Positions 34,440 through 43,478 of a stretch of 64,000 nt of DNA are shown here, piece by piece. The position numbers and the translations under genes were made by a program. The notes beneath the pieces are model-generated. The model was not told the DNA's origin. It was given only the letters and a program-made list of their open reading frames with translations, and ran no database searches. The stretch covers positions 124,001-188,000 of the forward strand of contig NZ_JAAAMU010000007.1 in NCBI RefSeq assembly GCF_009909195.1. Reading direction: 5' to 3'. The stretch is from Paenibacillus sacheonensis. Its GTDB lineage: Bacteria > Bacillota > Bacilli > Paenibacillales > Paenibacillaceae. How positions within the stretch are numbered: position 1 is the first letter of the stretch; every line of letters begins with the position of its first letter.

Positions 34440-36116
34440 TTATTTCCACAATTCCATCCGTTTGTTGTAATTGTCGGTGTAGATGGCCTCCAGCTTCGAT
34501 ACGCCGGCCGTTTCCAGCTCCTTTAGCATCTTCTCGTACGTGGCGACGGCTTCGTCCTGCGAAGCGGCCATGACCATACGCGGGAAGTATTTGGAGGTCG
34601 TCTCGTTCACCTTCTGCTGGATGATCGCTTCCGGCGTGCCTCCGCTCGGGCCCAAATTATCGAACGGCGCCGTGTCGAACGAGGTGTCCGCCAGGTTCTT
34701 GATCGCGAGCGCGGATACCGGATCCGTCTGATAGCGGCCGATCAGATCGTACGGCGTGCCGTCGGAGCCCGGACCGTTCTTGATCGTCCACGTCCATTTG
34801 CGAATACCCGTCTGCTTGGAATAGCCGTCCCAGTCCTTCGCGAAGCCATCCAGCGTCTCCTGACGCGGCACGTGCTTGCCGTCCTTCATGTCCCAGTCCT
34901 TGCCTTCGATGCCCCACATCATGAGGTACTGGCCTTCTTCGCTGGCCAGGTAATCCAGGAATTGAATGGCGCGGACCGGGTCCTTGTTGCTCTTCGAGAT
35001 GCCGATGCCGTCCCAGCCGAGGGAACTCTTCGGTCCGTACGTCGCTTTCGACGGATCGACGCCAGGAGCCAGCACCTTATACGGATAGAACTGGGCCTCG
35101 TCTTTCTTGGCCGCATCCTTGGCTGCATCCTTCAGGACCGTGTTCGGCTTGCCCAGGTTCCAGAAGGCATCGGCCGTCGAGAAGTAGCTGCCGCTCGCCA
35201 GCTTCTGTTCGTACTGCTGCGTCTTGTTGGTCGCCCATTCCGGGTCGATCAGGCCTTGCGTGAACAGCGAGTTCATGAATTTGATCATGTCCAGGTAACG
35301 CGGGTCCTTCACGTCCGTCTGCAGCTTGCCATCGACTTGGTAATACGGCATGATCCCGAACATGCCCTTGAACGAGCCGGTGATCGCGCCCATGTTCTCG
35401 CCGTTGAAGGTCATCGGCACCGTCGGCTTGCCGTCCGACACCGGGTACTTCTCCTTGTACTTCTTCAGCAACTCGACGAATTCGTCGGAGCTGAACGGCT
35501 CGCCGTTGTTCGTCTTCTCGCCGACGCCGAGTTCCTTCATGACGTCCATCCGCATTAGAAAACCGAATACCGGATATTGCTCGAGCCCGTACCAATTGGC
35601 CAGGTAATAGTTGTTGCCGTCCGCGCTTCTCGTCTTCTTGAGCATGTCGCCGTACATTTCCTTGATATGCGGGCCGTATTGGTCGATCAGATCGTTAAGC
35701 GGCACGAGCGCGCCGGCGGCGATGTATTTCTCGAGAATGTCGCCCCTGCCGATGTCCATGATATCCGGCAGATCGTTGCTCGCGAGCATCAGGTTCAGTT
35801 TCTCGGACGGATTGCCCGTCGGCTGCTGGATTTCCAGCGACACGTTCGTCTTCTTGGTGATTTCCTGCGCGACCGGGTTATCGAACGTATCGCCGACATT
35901 CGCGTCGAAGAACGTGAAGCTGACCGGCTTGGACGCGTCGGACGTCCCCTCGTCGTCGGCTGCATGATTGGCTGCACTATTGGCCGCGTTCCCGGAAGCC
36001 GGCTCATTCGCCGCTCCATCGTTCGCCGCCGGTTTGTCGTTGCCGCCGCAGCCCGCGAGCATCGTGGCCATTAACGTCACGGCAAGCGTGAATCGAAACT
36101 GCTTCTTTTTCCACAT
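34440..36116 (-). CDS. Extracellular sugar-binding lipoprotein (cassette B)
   Basis: A 558-residue LplA-type solute-binding protein with a lipobox (MLAGCGG, cysteine near residue 23) and an Asn/Ala-rich linker. It would deliver an oligosaccharide to the permeases encoded divergently at 39798-41675. GGGGG lies upstream of the ATG. A 160-bp gap upstream of the gene, holding the palindrome TTTGCATGCAAA, separates it from the kinase gene and may contain its own promoter. Confidence 0.9.
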   Translation of the reverse strand: MWKKKQFRFTLAVTLMATMLAGCGGNDKPAANDGAANEPASGNAANSAANHAADDEGTSDASKPVSFTFFDANVGDTFDNPVAQEITKKTNVSLEIQQPTGNPSEKLNLMLASNDLPDIMDIGRGDILEKYIAAGALVPLNDLIDQYGPHIKEMYGDMLKKTRSADGNNYYLANWYGLEQYPVFGFLMRMDVMKELGVGEKTNNGEPFSSDEFVELLKKYKEKYPVSDGKPTVPMTFNGENMGAITGSFKGMFGIMPYYQVDGKLQTDVKDPRYLDMIKFMNSLFTQGLIDPEWATNKTQQYEQKLASGSYFSTADAFWNLGKPNTVLKDAAKDAAKKDEAQFYPYKVLAPGVDPSKATYGPKSSLGWDGIGISKSNKDPVRAIQFLDYLASEEGQYLMMWGIEGKDWDMKDGKHVPRQETLDGFAKDWDGYSKQTGIRKWTWTIKNGPGSDGTPYDLIGRYQTDPVSALAIKNLADTSFDTAPFDNLGPSGGTPEAIIQQKVNETTSKYFPRMVMAASQDEAVATYEKMLKELETAGVSKLEAIYTDNYNKRMELWK

Positions 36117-36257
36117 GCGTGTCTTTCCCCCTTAACGTATTGGCGAGCACTGTCGTGACAGCGATTTCATATCCGAACGGACCGGCCGGTTCCGCGGGGC
36201 CCATCGCTGCCGCCTGAATTTATTGTAGACACCCGCATCGCCGCGTTTCTATACCAC

Positions 36258-36269
36258 TTTGCATGCAAA
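36258..36269. promoter_or_regulatory. 12-bp palindrome upstream of binding-protein gene
   Basis: TTTGCATGCAAA is a perfect palindrome in the 183-bp gap before the cassette B binding-protein gene. Its position suits a regulator site, but a chance palindrome of this size is not excluded. Confidence 0.3.
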
Positions 36270-36299
36270 CGTACCGGAAAACGTCTTTCATCCCCCGCT

Positions 36300-38072
36300 T
36301 CACCGCGTCATCGGCATGCGGATATGGACCGACGTCCCGATGCCGAGCCTGCTGTGCACGCGCACCCCGTACCGATCGCCGAACGCGAGCTGTATGCGCT
36401 TATGCACGTTGTAGATGCCGTACCCCACCGACGCATCCGGCGCCTCGAGCATCCTTTCCATGACCGCCCGCGGAATGCCCATCCCGTCGTCGACGACCGC
36501 CAGCACGAGGTCGCCGCCGTCCGCCATGAGCTTGATGACGATGCCGATGCCGCCTTCCTCGTCCCACATGGCATGGTTGATGCAGTTCTCGATGAACGGC
36601 TGCAGAATCAGCTTCGGCGTCGTGTAATGCAGCAGCGACTCGTCCAGCGCGAAACGGACGTTGAACAGTCCCTCGAAGCGGACTTGCTGGATCGCGAGAT
36701 AATGCTCGGTCAGGCGGATCTCCTGTTCGATCGGGATGCTCTTCTTCCCCTTGCTTAGCGATATGCGGTAGAACCGCGCCAAGTCGTCCGCCATCAGATG
36801 GCTCTGCCGCGTGTCGTTCGCGATGGCCAGCGCGGAGATCGAAGCCAGCGTATTGTACAGGAAATGGGGCGAGATCTGCGCTTGCAGGCTGTCCATCTCC
36901 GCTTCCTTCTGCGCGATCTCCTTCTTGTACACGTCGTTGATCAGCTCTTGGATCGTGACCGCCATCTTATTCAGCGCGAACGACAGCTGCCCGACCTCGT
37001 CCGTCCCCATCTTCGGAAGACGCACGTCGAAGTTGCCCCGCTCGACCTTGCGGATCTGCTGCAGCAGCGATTCGAAGCGCTTCGTCATCAGCTGGCTCGT
37101 CCAGTAGATCAGGACGACCGCGACCGCGAGGCAGGCAAGCGAGATGTAGAGCATTTTCCGCGAGGCGGCGGACGCTTGGTCGATCAAGGCATCGTAGGGA
37201 AGAACGACGACCGTCTTCCAGCCGTTAGGCAGCGATTTCTGCACGAAGATCGAACGCTCGCCTCGGATGCTGCCGTAGACGACGTCCCCGTCTTTCAGCG
37301 CTCCGGCCTTCGCCGCGCCCGGCACGATATCGGAGATGTTCCGGAAAGCCGCCTGCTTCGTGCTCGACGTGATGATGTCGCCCTTCTCGTCCGCGACGTA
37401 GATCGTCTTGTTCTTGTTCTCCTTCTCGATCAGGGAATACAGCTCCCATTCCGAGATTTCCATCGCCAGGATGCCGTACGGGTAGTTCAAGCTGAGATAA
37501 TTCAACGAGCGCGCCAGCAGGATGACTTTCTCGTTCGTGGCGGGATCGGTTACGTAGAAGCTCGTCAGCTGTCCTTCGGCTTGGAACGACCGATCGCGCA
37601 GGGTCTGCGGCAAATCCGCCGTATGCTTGATGAAGAAGCCGTCCGAATTCAGCGATTCGTTGTCGGAATAGATCGTGAGCGCCTTCATGTTCGGGTTCAT
37701 CGCCATGATTTTGTACAGCGACTTGTTGATATAGTCGAACGCGTCGAGCACGTACACGTCGTTCTTCTTATATTGGTTAAGCAAATAATTGCGGAGCTCC
37801 GTATCCAGATAGATCAACGTCGAGAGCTGGGCATACAGGCTCAGCTTGTTCTCGATGTTGTTGTTGATCTGGTCCATCGTGCTGCCGACGTTCTCGACGG
37901 CCTGCCGGACGAGTTGGTCCTTGATCGCATGGTACGAATACGAGACGAGGACCGAGACCGGGACGATCGTGACCAAGAGGAAGACGAGGAACAGCTTGCT
38001 TCTGAATCGCTTATTGACAAGGTTCGCATAGAGCAGCCGCAGCGGTTTATAGAAACTTTTTGCGATATTCAT
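36300..38072 (-). CDS. YesM-type sensor histidine kinase (cassette B)
   Basis: A 590-residue membrane kinase: membrane helices near 25-45 and about 300-320, an extracellular dCache-like sensor between them, a HAMP linker (RKVERGNFDVRLPKMGTDEV), the His_kinase motif SPHFLYNTLASISAL and an HATPase domain (ENCINHAMW, DDGMGIPR). The start at 38072 follows AAGGAG and lies inside the end of the response-regulator gene (26-nt overlap), so the pair is translationally coupled. Confidence 0.92.
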   Translation of the reverse strand: MNIAKSFYKPLRLLYANLVNKRFRSKLFLVFLLVTIVPVSVLVSYSYHAIKDQLVRQAVENVGSTMDQINNNIENKLSLYAQLSTLIYLDTELRNYLLNQYKKNDVYVLDAFDYINKSLYKIMAMNPNMKALTIYSDNESLNSDGFFIKHTADLPQTLRDRSFQAEGQLTSFYVTDPATNEKVILLARSLNYLSLNYPYGILAMEISEWELYSLIEKENKNKTIYVADEKGDIITSSTKQAAFRNISDIVPGAAKAGALKDGDVVYGSIRGERSIFVQKSLPNGWKTVVVLPYDALIDQASAASRKMLYISLACLAVAVVLIYWTSQLMTKRFESLLQQIRKVERGNFDVRLPKMGTDEVGQLSFALNKMAVTIQELINDVYKKEIAQKEAEMDSLQAQISPHFLYNTLASISALAIANDTRQSHLMADDLARFYRISLSKGKKSIPIEQEIRLTEHYLAIQQVRFEGLFNVRFALDESLLHYTTPKLILQPFIENCINHAMWDEEGGIGIVIKLMADGGDLVLAVVDDGMGIPRAVMERMLEAPDASVGYGIYNVHKRIQLAFGDRYGVRVHSRLGIGTSVHIRMPMTR

Positions 38073-39612
38073 TCGGCGTGACTCCTTGCGTTTTGTAGAA
38101 GAACGAGCAGAAGTAGGACGTGTTGTCATAGCCGACCCGGCTTGCGACGTCGTGGATCTTGAGCGATTTGTCGCGGAGCAGCTCCAGCGACTTGTTCAGC
38201 CGAATCCTGGTCAGATACTCATGGACGGTGCAGCCCTTCTTCTCTTTGAACAGCACGCGCAGGTAATTGGGCGACAGATAGACTTTCCCCGCCAAATAGT
38301 CGATCGTGAGAGCGACGTGATATTCGCGGTCGATGATGTCCGTCACCTGCTGCACCAGCTGCAGGTGGCGGTCCTGCTGCCGGTCTTCGAGCTGCGAGCA
38401 GATCATGCCGGTCAGCTCCAGCATGTATTCCCTGACCTCATCAAGGGTCTCCGCCCGTTCAATTGCACGCGTCCATTCGGCAGGCTCTTCGGCGTCGGCA
38501 GCCGCTCCGGAGGAATTCTCGTATTTGGCCCGCTCGGAAGCGATCGCGGCGAGCAGCTCCTTCGCTCCGAGAAGCACGCGCGACTTCGTGGTTCGGAGAT
38601 TGCGCGCAAGATCGAAGAACCGGCTGACGACCCCGATGGACCGTTCCCGGTCCGACAGGTCGAGCTTGCCGGGCTGCGACGCTTCGTCTAGGCTGCCGAA
38701 GCCGAGGTCAAGCCTCGGATGCAGCCTGGAATCCAGCACCACGGTCCCCGGCCCGGCGAAGAATCGCTCGTTGGCCGCTTGCCTGGCTTTCGCGAACAGC
38801 GAGCTGCCCTCGCGCAGCGTGCCTTCCCGATCGCAGACGCCGACCGTCACCGTCCAGCCCAGCGAAGCCTGAATGGCTTGCTGCGCCTCCTCCCACAAGC
38901 CTGCGGCATTCGATCCGGCGGCCGCGGGGAGCGCGAGCAGCCATTCGTGCTCGTTCAGTCCGACGACCATCCCTTCCATTCCGCGGATGTCCAACAGTTC
39001 TTGGAGCAGCTCAGCCGTTCGATACAGCTCCCGTCCGTTCGTTTCGTTAACGGCATGCAGATTCGAATAGCCGTCCGCGCTGAATAAAGCGGTTACAAAT
39101 TTCCTGTCTTCATATTCGGGATAGCGATCGACCAATTCGCGCCAGGCTTGCTCTCGGCTTCCGCCGTCGGCTCCGACGAACAGGACCGCCAGAAGATTCT
39201 CGATCAGCACCTCTTTGGAACGCCGCAGCAGCTTCGCTTTCTCCACTTCCGCTTTCGCCTTGTCCATAATGACCGACAGCTCGCGTCGATCGATCGGCTT
39301 AAGCAGGTAGCCGACCGCGCCCGAATCCAGCGCGGATTTGACGTATGTAAACTCGTCGTGCCCGCTCAGGAACACGACCTTGATCCCATCGAAGCGCGCT
39401 TGGATAAGCGCGGCCAACTGGAGTCCGTCCATGAACGGCATGCGCACGTCCGACAGCACGATATCCGGCTGCAGCGTTTGGATTTGCTCCCAGGCTTTCT
39501 TGCCGTTCTTGGCCGACCCGACGACTCTAAGCCCCATTCCCGCCCAATCGATATGGTTCATCATTAGGTTCAGTTCGATGATTTCGTCCTCCACAAGATA
39601 GATCGCCAGCAT
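38047..39612 (-). CDS. YesN-type response regulator, AraC family (cassette B)
   Basis: A 521-residue regulator with a receiver domain (E8, D9, phosphorylation site D55 in SDVRMPF), a long central region and a C-terminal AraC-type HTH domain (about 420-521, HDVASRVGYDNTSYFCSFFY). GGAGG precedes the ATG. It is first in the minus-strand cassette and faces the permease genes across a 185-bp divergent promoter region, which it probably controls. Confidence 0.93.
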   Translation of the reverse strand: MLAIYLVEDEIIELNLMMNHIDWAGMGLRVVGSAKNGKKAWEQIQTLQPDIVLSDVRMPFMDGLQLAALIQARFDGIKVVFLSGHDEFTYVKSALDSGAVGYLLKPIDRRELSVIMDKAKAEVEKAKLLRRSKEVLIENLLAVLFVGADGGSREQAWRELVDRYPEYEDRKFVTALFSADGYSNLHAVNETNGRELYRTAELLQELLDIRGMEGMVVGLNEHEWLLALPAAAGSNAAGLWEEAQQAIQASLGWTVTVGVCDREGTLREGSSLFAKARQAANERFFAGPGTVVLDSRLHPRLDLGFGSLDEASQPGKLDLSDRERSIGVVSRFFDLARNLRTTKSRVLLGAKELLAAIASERAKYENSSGAAADAEEPAEWTRAIERAETLDEVREYMLELTGMICSQLEDRQQDRHLQLVQQVTDIIDREYHVALTIDYLAGKVYLSPNYLRVLFKEKKGCTVHEYLTRIRLNKSLELLRDKSLKIHDVASRVGYDNTSYFCSFFYKTQGVTPNEYRKKFL

Positions 39613-39797
39613 TCCCGCAGCCTCCCCCTATAACGTCCAGACCTATTATACTATCTGTCCCGATCCGCGAAGAAGCCCGAAAAGCCTCATTACGGCATGT
39701 AAGACGTTTTCCCGCATGATTCTGCACAATGTTGTATTGCTGGCGCAAATCGCGAGCCCGTATACTTTTCCCATTATGAACGAGAGAGGTGCACCCC
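39613..39797. promoter_or_regulatory. Divergent promoter region of cassette B
   Basis: On the plus strand TTGCTG (39737) and TATACT (39761-39766) are 18 bp apart and precede the permease genes. On the minus strand a TATAAT (39650-39645) precedes the response-regulator gene, with only a weak -35. Both operons therefore start from this gap. Confidence 0.55.
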
Positions 39798-40766
39798 ATG
39801 GAAACGGCTGTGACGACGATTCGCGCCAAGGAAAAGGCGGCCAAAAGAAAATTCAAGCACCGGCTCATGGAGCAGCGATATCTTCTCCTGATGCTGCTTC
39901 CCGCGATAATCTGGGCGGTCCTGTTCGCCTATCTGCCGATGGCCGGACTCTACATGGCCTTTATCAATTACCAGCCGAAGCTCGGCAGCTTCTGGACCAA
40001 TATGTTTCACGGCGAGTTCGTCGGCCTGAAGTGGTTCGACTATTTCTTCAGCAACGGCGACTTCTTCATCATCATGCGCAACACGCTGGCCTCGACGCTG
40101 CTGACCCTGATCGTGTCCTTCCCGATCCCGATCATGATCGCGATCGCCGTCAACGAAATCAAAGGCGCCGCGTTCAAGAAAACGGTGCAGACCGTCTCCT
40201 ACCTGCCGCACTTCATCTCCTGGGTCATCGCCGCGAACATCATCGTCACCGTGCTCTCCTCGGACGGCATCGTGAACGACGTGCTGAAATGGCTGCATCT
40301 GACCAAGGACAGCGTTTTCTTCCTGCAAGAGGGCAAATACTTCTGGTGGATCGTCGCCTTCGGCAATACGTGGAAAGAAATGGGTTACAGCTCGATCATC
40401 TATCTGGCGGCGATCTCGTCGATCAACCTCGATCTGTACGAAGCCGCCAAGGTCGACGGCGCCGGGCGCTTCAAGCAGATTCTCTACGTCACGCTGCCGC
40501 ATCTGAAGCCGACGATCGTCATCCTGCTGATATTGTCGCTTGGCGGCGTCCTGAATGCCGGATTCGATCAGCATTTCCTGCTCAGCAACGGCCTGAACAT
40601 GGATTATTCCGACGTGCTCTCGACCTATTCGTTCCGATACGGCCTGCAAAACTCCATGTTCTCCTACGCGTCGGCCGTCGGCCTGTTCAATTCCGTCGTC
40701 GCGTTCATCATTATCGTGATCGTCAATTCCGCCTCCAAGAGATTCAACAACCAATCGCTATTCTAA
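39798..40766 (+). CDS. ABC sugar transporter permease, LplB type (cassette B)
   Basis: A 322-residue CUT1-family permease with about six membrane segments, AYLPMAGLYMAFINY near the first helix and the EAA loop YEAAKVDGAGRFKQILYVTL. GAGAGG lies before the ATG at 39798; a GTG nine bases earlier is less well spaced. It forms a two-gene operon with the next permease, on the strand opposite to its binding-protein gene. Confidence 0.92.
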   Translation: METAVTTIRAKEKAAKRKFKHRLMEQRYLLLMLLPAIIWAVLFAYLPMAGLYMAFINYQPKLGSFWTNMFHGEFVGLKWFDYFFSNGDFFIIMRNTLASTLLTLIVSFPIPIMIAIAVNEIKGAAFKKTVQTVSYLPHFISWVIAANIIVTVLSSDGIVNDVLKWLHLTKDSVFFLQEGKYFWWIVAFGNTWKEMGYSSIIYLAAISSINLDLYEAAKVDGAGRFKQILYVTLPHLKPTIVILLILSLGGVLNAGFDQHFLLSNGLNMDYSDVLSTYSFRYGLQNSMFSYASAVGLFNSVVAFIIIVIVNSASKRFNNQSLF

Positions 40767-40781
40767 GGAAGCAGGTGCAGC

Positions 40782-41675
40782 ATGCTCGGAAAAAGCACGA
40801 TATCAGATAAAACGTTCGATGCGGCGATGTACGCGTTCTTGTTTCTCGTCTTCGCCGTCACCTTCTATCCGTTCTGGAACATTCTCATCGTCTCGCTGAA
40901 CGATGCCACGGACTCCGTTCGGGGCGGACTTTATCTGTGGCCCCGCGAGTTCACGCTCGAGAGCTACCGCTCGATCCTGCGCAATTCGGAGCTGATCAGC
41001 TCCGTGAAAATCACCGTCCTGCGGACGGTCGTCGGCACGCCGCTCTCCGTGTTCGCCATCTGCATGATGGCCTTCTCGCTAAGCAAGCGCGAGTTGATCG
41101 CCTGGCGGTTCTTCACCTTGTTCTTCATCTTCACGATGTATTTCGGCGGCGGCTTGATTCCGACGTACATGATAATCAAATCGCTTCATCTGATCGACTC
41201 CTTCTGGGTATTCGTATTCCCGGGCTTGATCGGCGTCTTCTTGATGATCCTCGTGCGGACGTACATCGAACAATTGCCCCCGGAGCTCGAGGAATCGGCC
41301 AAGATCGACGGGGCCAACGACTTGCAGATCTTCGGCAGCATCGTGCTTCCGCTCTGCGTGCCGGTGCTCGCGACCATCGCGCTGTTCATCGGCATCGGGC
41401 ATTGGAACGCCTGGTACGACTCGTACATCTACACGTACAAGCCGGAGCTGAAGACGCTTCAGGCCGTGCTCGTGAAAATTCTGAACCAGTACCAGACGGG
41501 CGCCATGGTGTCCGAGGCGGAGGCGCTGGCCAAATCGTCGAAGCGCATCCCGGTGTCCGGCGAGAGCATTCGCATGGCGGTCACCATGGTATCGACGCTG
41601 CCGATCATCCTGGTCTATCCGTTCATCCAGCGCTTCTTCGTGAAAGGCATCATGATGGGCGCGATCAAGAGCTAG
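40782..41675 (+). CDS. ABC sugar transporter permease, YtcP type (cassette B)
   Basis: A 297-residue CUT1-family permease with six membrane segments, the EAA loop EESAKIDGANDLQIFGSIVL and the typical tail KGIMMGAIKS. It starts 15 bp after the previous gene with GGAAGCAGG upstream. A large palindromic terminator follows. No ATPase gene is present. Confidence 0.92.
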   Translation: MLGKSTISDKTFDAAMYAFLFLVFAVTFYPFWNILIVSLNDATDSVRGGLYLWPREFTLESYRSILRNSELISSVKITVLRTVVGTPLSVFAICMMAFSLSKRELIAWRFFTLFFIFTMYFGGGLIPTYMIIKSLHLIDSFWVFVFPGLIGVFLMILVRTYIEQLPPELEESAKIDGANDLQIFGSIVLPLCVPVLATIALFIGIGHWNAWYDSYIYTYKPELKTLQAVLVKILNQYQTGAMVSEAEALAKSSKRIPVSGESIRMAVTMVSTLPIILVYPFIQRFFVKGIMMGAIKS

Positions 41676-41701
41676 CAGGGTTTCAGACTGAACCAAACGA
41701 A

Positions 41702-41783
41702 ACAACAGCGGCCGGCCAAGACGCGATAAACGTCTTGGCCGGCCGGCCAAGACGCGATAAACGTCTTGGCCGGCCGCTGTTGT
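41702..41783 (+). terminator. Nested palindrome with tandemly doubled hairpin
   Basis: A 31-bp unit (GGCCGGCCAAGACG, loop CGATAAA, then CGTCTTGGCC) is repeated exactly at 41710-41740 and 41741-41771, and the whole is enclosed by ACAACAGC and GCTGTTGT. The structure can fold as two adjacent hairpins on a common stem. It lies just past the permease operon and probably terminates it; the doubling looks like a recent duplication. Confidence 0.75.
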
Positions 41784-41944
41784 ATGGGCAGGTCGTCATT
41801 CGTTGCCTTCACGGATCCAAATTCAGCGGGTTGATTCCAACCCTGACGGCGGGTATGGCATCCCGCCAGAAAGCTTGACTGTCGGCAAGCCGAACAATCT
41901 CCTCCGTTGTGGGTTGACCGCCCTATACAATTAAACCCCTGCGC

Positions 41945-42826
41945 TCAATAGCCCACCGAGTTCCTTAACGTTAGAATGTTTTCCTGAAGGAAGGTCCGAT
42001 TTTTTTCGATTCCTCTGTTTTTACACCAAACAATTGCGCTGAACGCATCGTAAATATCATACAACGGCAGTATGCTTTCCAACGGCAACATAGGCCGAAT
42101 CGATTGATAACCTTCAATGAACGGTTTCTTTGTTCTCGGGTTGACTTCCCAAATATACCGATTGACCTTCGTGAAATCGATTTCCGACGATCCGCCGCGG
42201 GCACTCTCGAAATCAATAATGCCTGCCACCTCGCTGCCATTCACCAATATGTTGCCTGGTCTAAAATCCATGTGAACGATGCAGGGTCCATCGGGATCCG
42301 GTAAAGCGGAGAAAACTTCATCAAAGTGAAGGATGCACCTGTCATACAGCTTCGAGTCGAGCATGTCTTTGCATGGCTCTTTCCACTTTTCGAAATTACT
42401 TTTGATATAGCGTCTCCAATCATTTGGATCCAGCAATTTATAACCATCCGTTACATGGTAACCATAGCCAGGAGCTTTTACCTCATGGAGCATAGCGAGA
42501 ACCACGCCGATATGATAAGGGAGCTGCTCATCCATGACTCCCGCGCAAGGCATACCTTGAATCGCCGAGAGAAGCAGTGCTCCGGTGGTACGTTCATCCC
42601 CGTACCAGATATCCAATACCTCGGGAACAGGCAGGAGACCCTTTAATGTTTCCAGCATCCGAGATTCACGGAACAGTTTGTCCTTGTTAAATGGAATTTT
42701 CACGAAAACGGTGTCTCCGCTGGCAAGCGTAAGCTTGTATACGTCCGAGCTGAACGACTCCGGAACATCTTCTATATGCGAGACGTTCAATTTTAGCTTC
42801 TCTATCACGGTACGAATCGCATTCAT
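41945..42826 (-). CDS. Aminoglycoside phosphotransferase-family kinase
   Basis: A 293-residue APH/choline-kinase-fold protein. The catalytic loop VHMDFRPGNILV (HxDxxxxN) and the metal motif IIDFESA are present. GGAGG lies upstream of the ATG. Such proteins phosphorylate small molecules including antibiotics, but most family members are of unknown substrate. It is a lone gene with no resistance genes next to it. Codon use is more AT-rich than the cassettes, suggesting separate origin. Confidence 0.85.
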   Translation of the reverse strand: MNAIRTVIEKLKLNVSHIEDVPESFSSDVYKLTLASGDTVFVKIPFNKDKLFRESRMLETLKGLLPVPEVLDIWYGDERTTGALLLSAIQGMPCAGVMDEQLPYHIGVVLAMLHEVKAPGYGYHVTDGYKLLDPNDWRRYIKSNFEKWKEPCKDMLDSKLYDRCILHFDEVFSALPDPDGPCIVHMDFRPGNILVNGSEVAGIIDFESARGGSSEIDFTKVNRYIWEVNPRTKKPFIEGYQSIRPMLPLESILPLYDIYDAFSAIVWCKNRGIEKNRTFLQENILTLRNSVGY

Positions 42827-43113
42827 AGGGCACCTCCGGTTTTAGATGGCTCGTGGGCGGCTCGTGTTCCTTCCATTCGTTTCTCGTCAACCGAGCCGAT
42901 CCCAAAATCTTGCCTCTATCCTATTCTTGACCCCGTACCAAGACCCCTTCCCCGAGGGGTTATTTTCATGGTTTCCTCCCCCGTTCAGGTCGAGAGGTCA
43001 TCATCCTTACCACCTAGCTATGGTACTTCAAGACAGGTTGTCTTGCCGTATGATTCGCGGAAGCAGCCCGCATGTAAAACGGAACTTCTTGCTCCATGAC
43101 CGCAGACTGACTC
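42827..43113. other. Intergenic region left of palindromic element
   Basis: No convincing gene is seen. A short CCCCT/AGGGG hairpin followed by TTATTTT around 42947-42970 could be a weak plus-strand terminator. The rest is unrecognised. Confidence 0.3.
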
Positions 43114-43306
43114 CTAACGGTTGTCAGCGTTGCTATTCATCTAATAATACGGCTCGATAAACGCTAACAGGTGTGACAGACGTTATTGAGCGCAAACGAG
43201 CGATTATGCAAGGGAAAATCTCGCAATAAGCCTCCTGGCAATCTGGCAATCGTTAGCGTTCTAAAATGGTCATTTTGAGCAGATTAGCCCCTGGCACAAT
43301 CGTTAG
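43114..43306. repeat. Palindromic intergenic element, copy 2
   Basis: The same architecture as the copy at 22-206, in the opposite orientation: CTAACG at 43114, CTAACA at 43164, and CGTTAG at 43251-43256 and 43301-43306. The outer and inner pairs again share one centre (43210), and arm spacing is exactly 50 bp. The shared inner module is CTAACGATTGCCAG ... GAGGCTTATT. An 8-bp tandem duplication (ATTGCCAG) accounts for its being 8 bp longer. No coding content is seen. Confidence 0.75.
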
Positions 43307-43323
43307 ATATTCTCGACATTCCG

Positions 43324-43355
43324 AGGGCCGCTTCGTATCGAAGCGGCCCTGTTTT
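43324..43355 (+). terminator. Plus-strand terminator next to palindromic element
   Basis: A perfect 12-bp stem AGGGCCGCTTCG/CGAAGCGGCCCT with a three-base loop is followed by GTTTTAT on the plus strand. No plus-strand gene precedes it; the nearest upstream structure is the palindromic element 18 bp away. Confidence 0.7.
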
Positions 43356-43478
43356 ATGGATGAGTCTGCTGCGTGAATGAGTCTGCTCGGGATGAGTCTA
43401 CTACAATGGATCTCCTGCGCTGAAAGCCGTGCGGCGTTAGCTTCATCGCGCTTTGTTCTTACGGGTTGTTTTGCCTAT

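Noticed and set aside
42846-43160. A 104-codon plus-strand frame
   Set aside because: It runs into the palindromic element, lacks a ribosome site and shows no protein-like composition.
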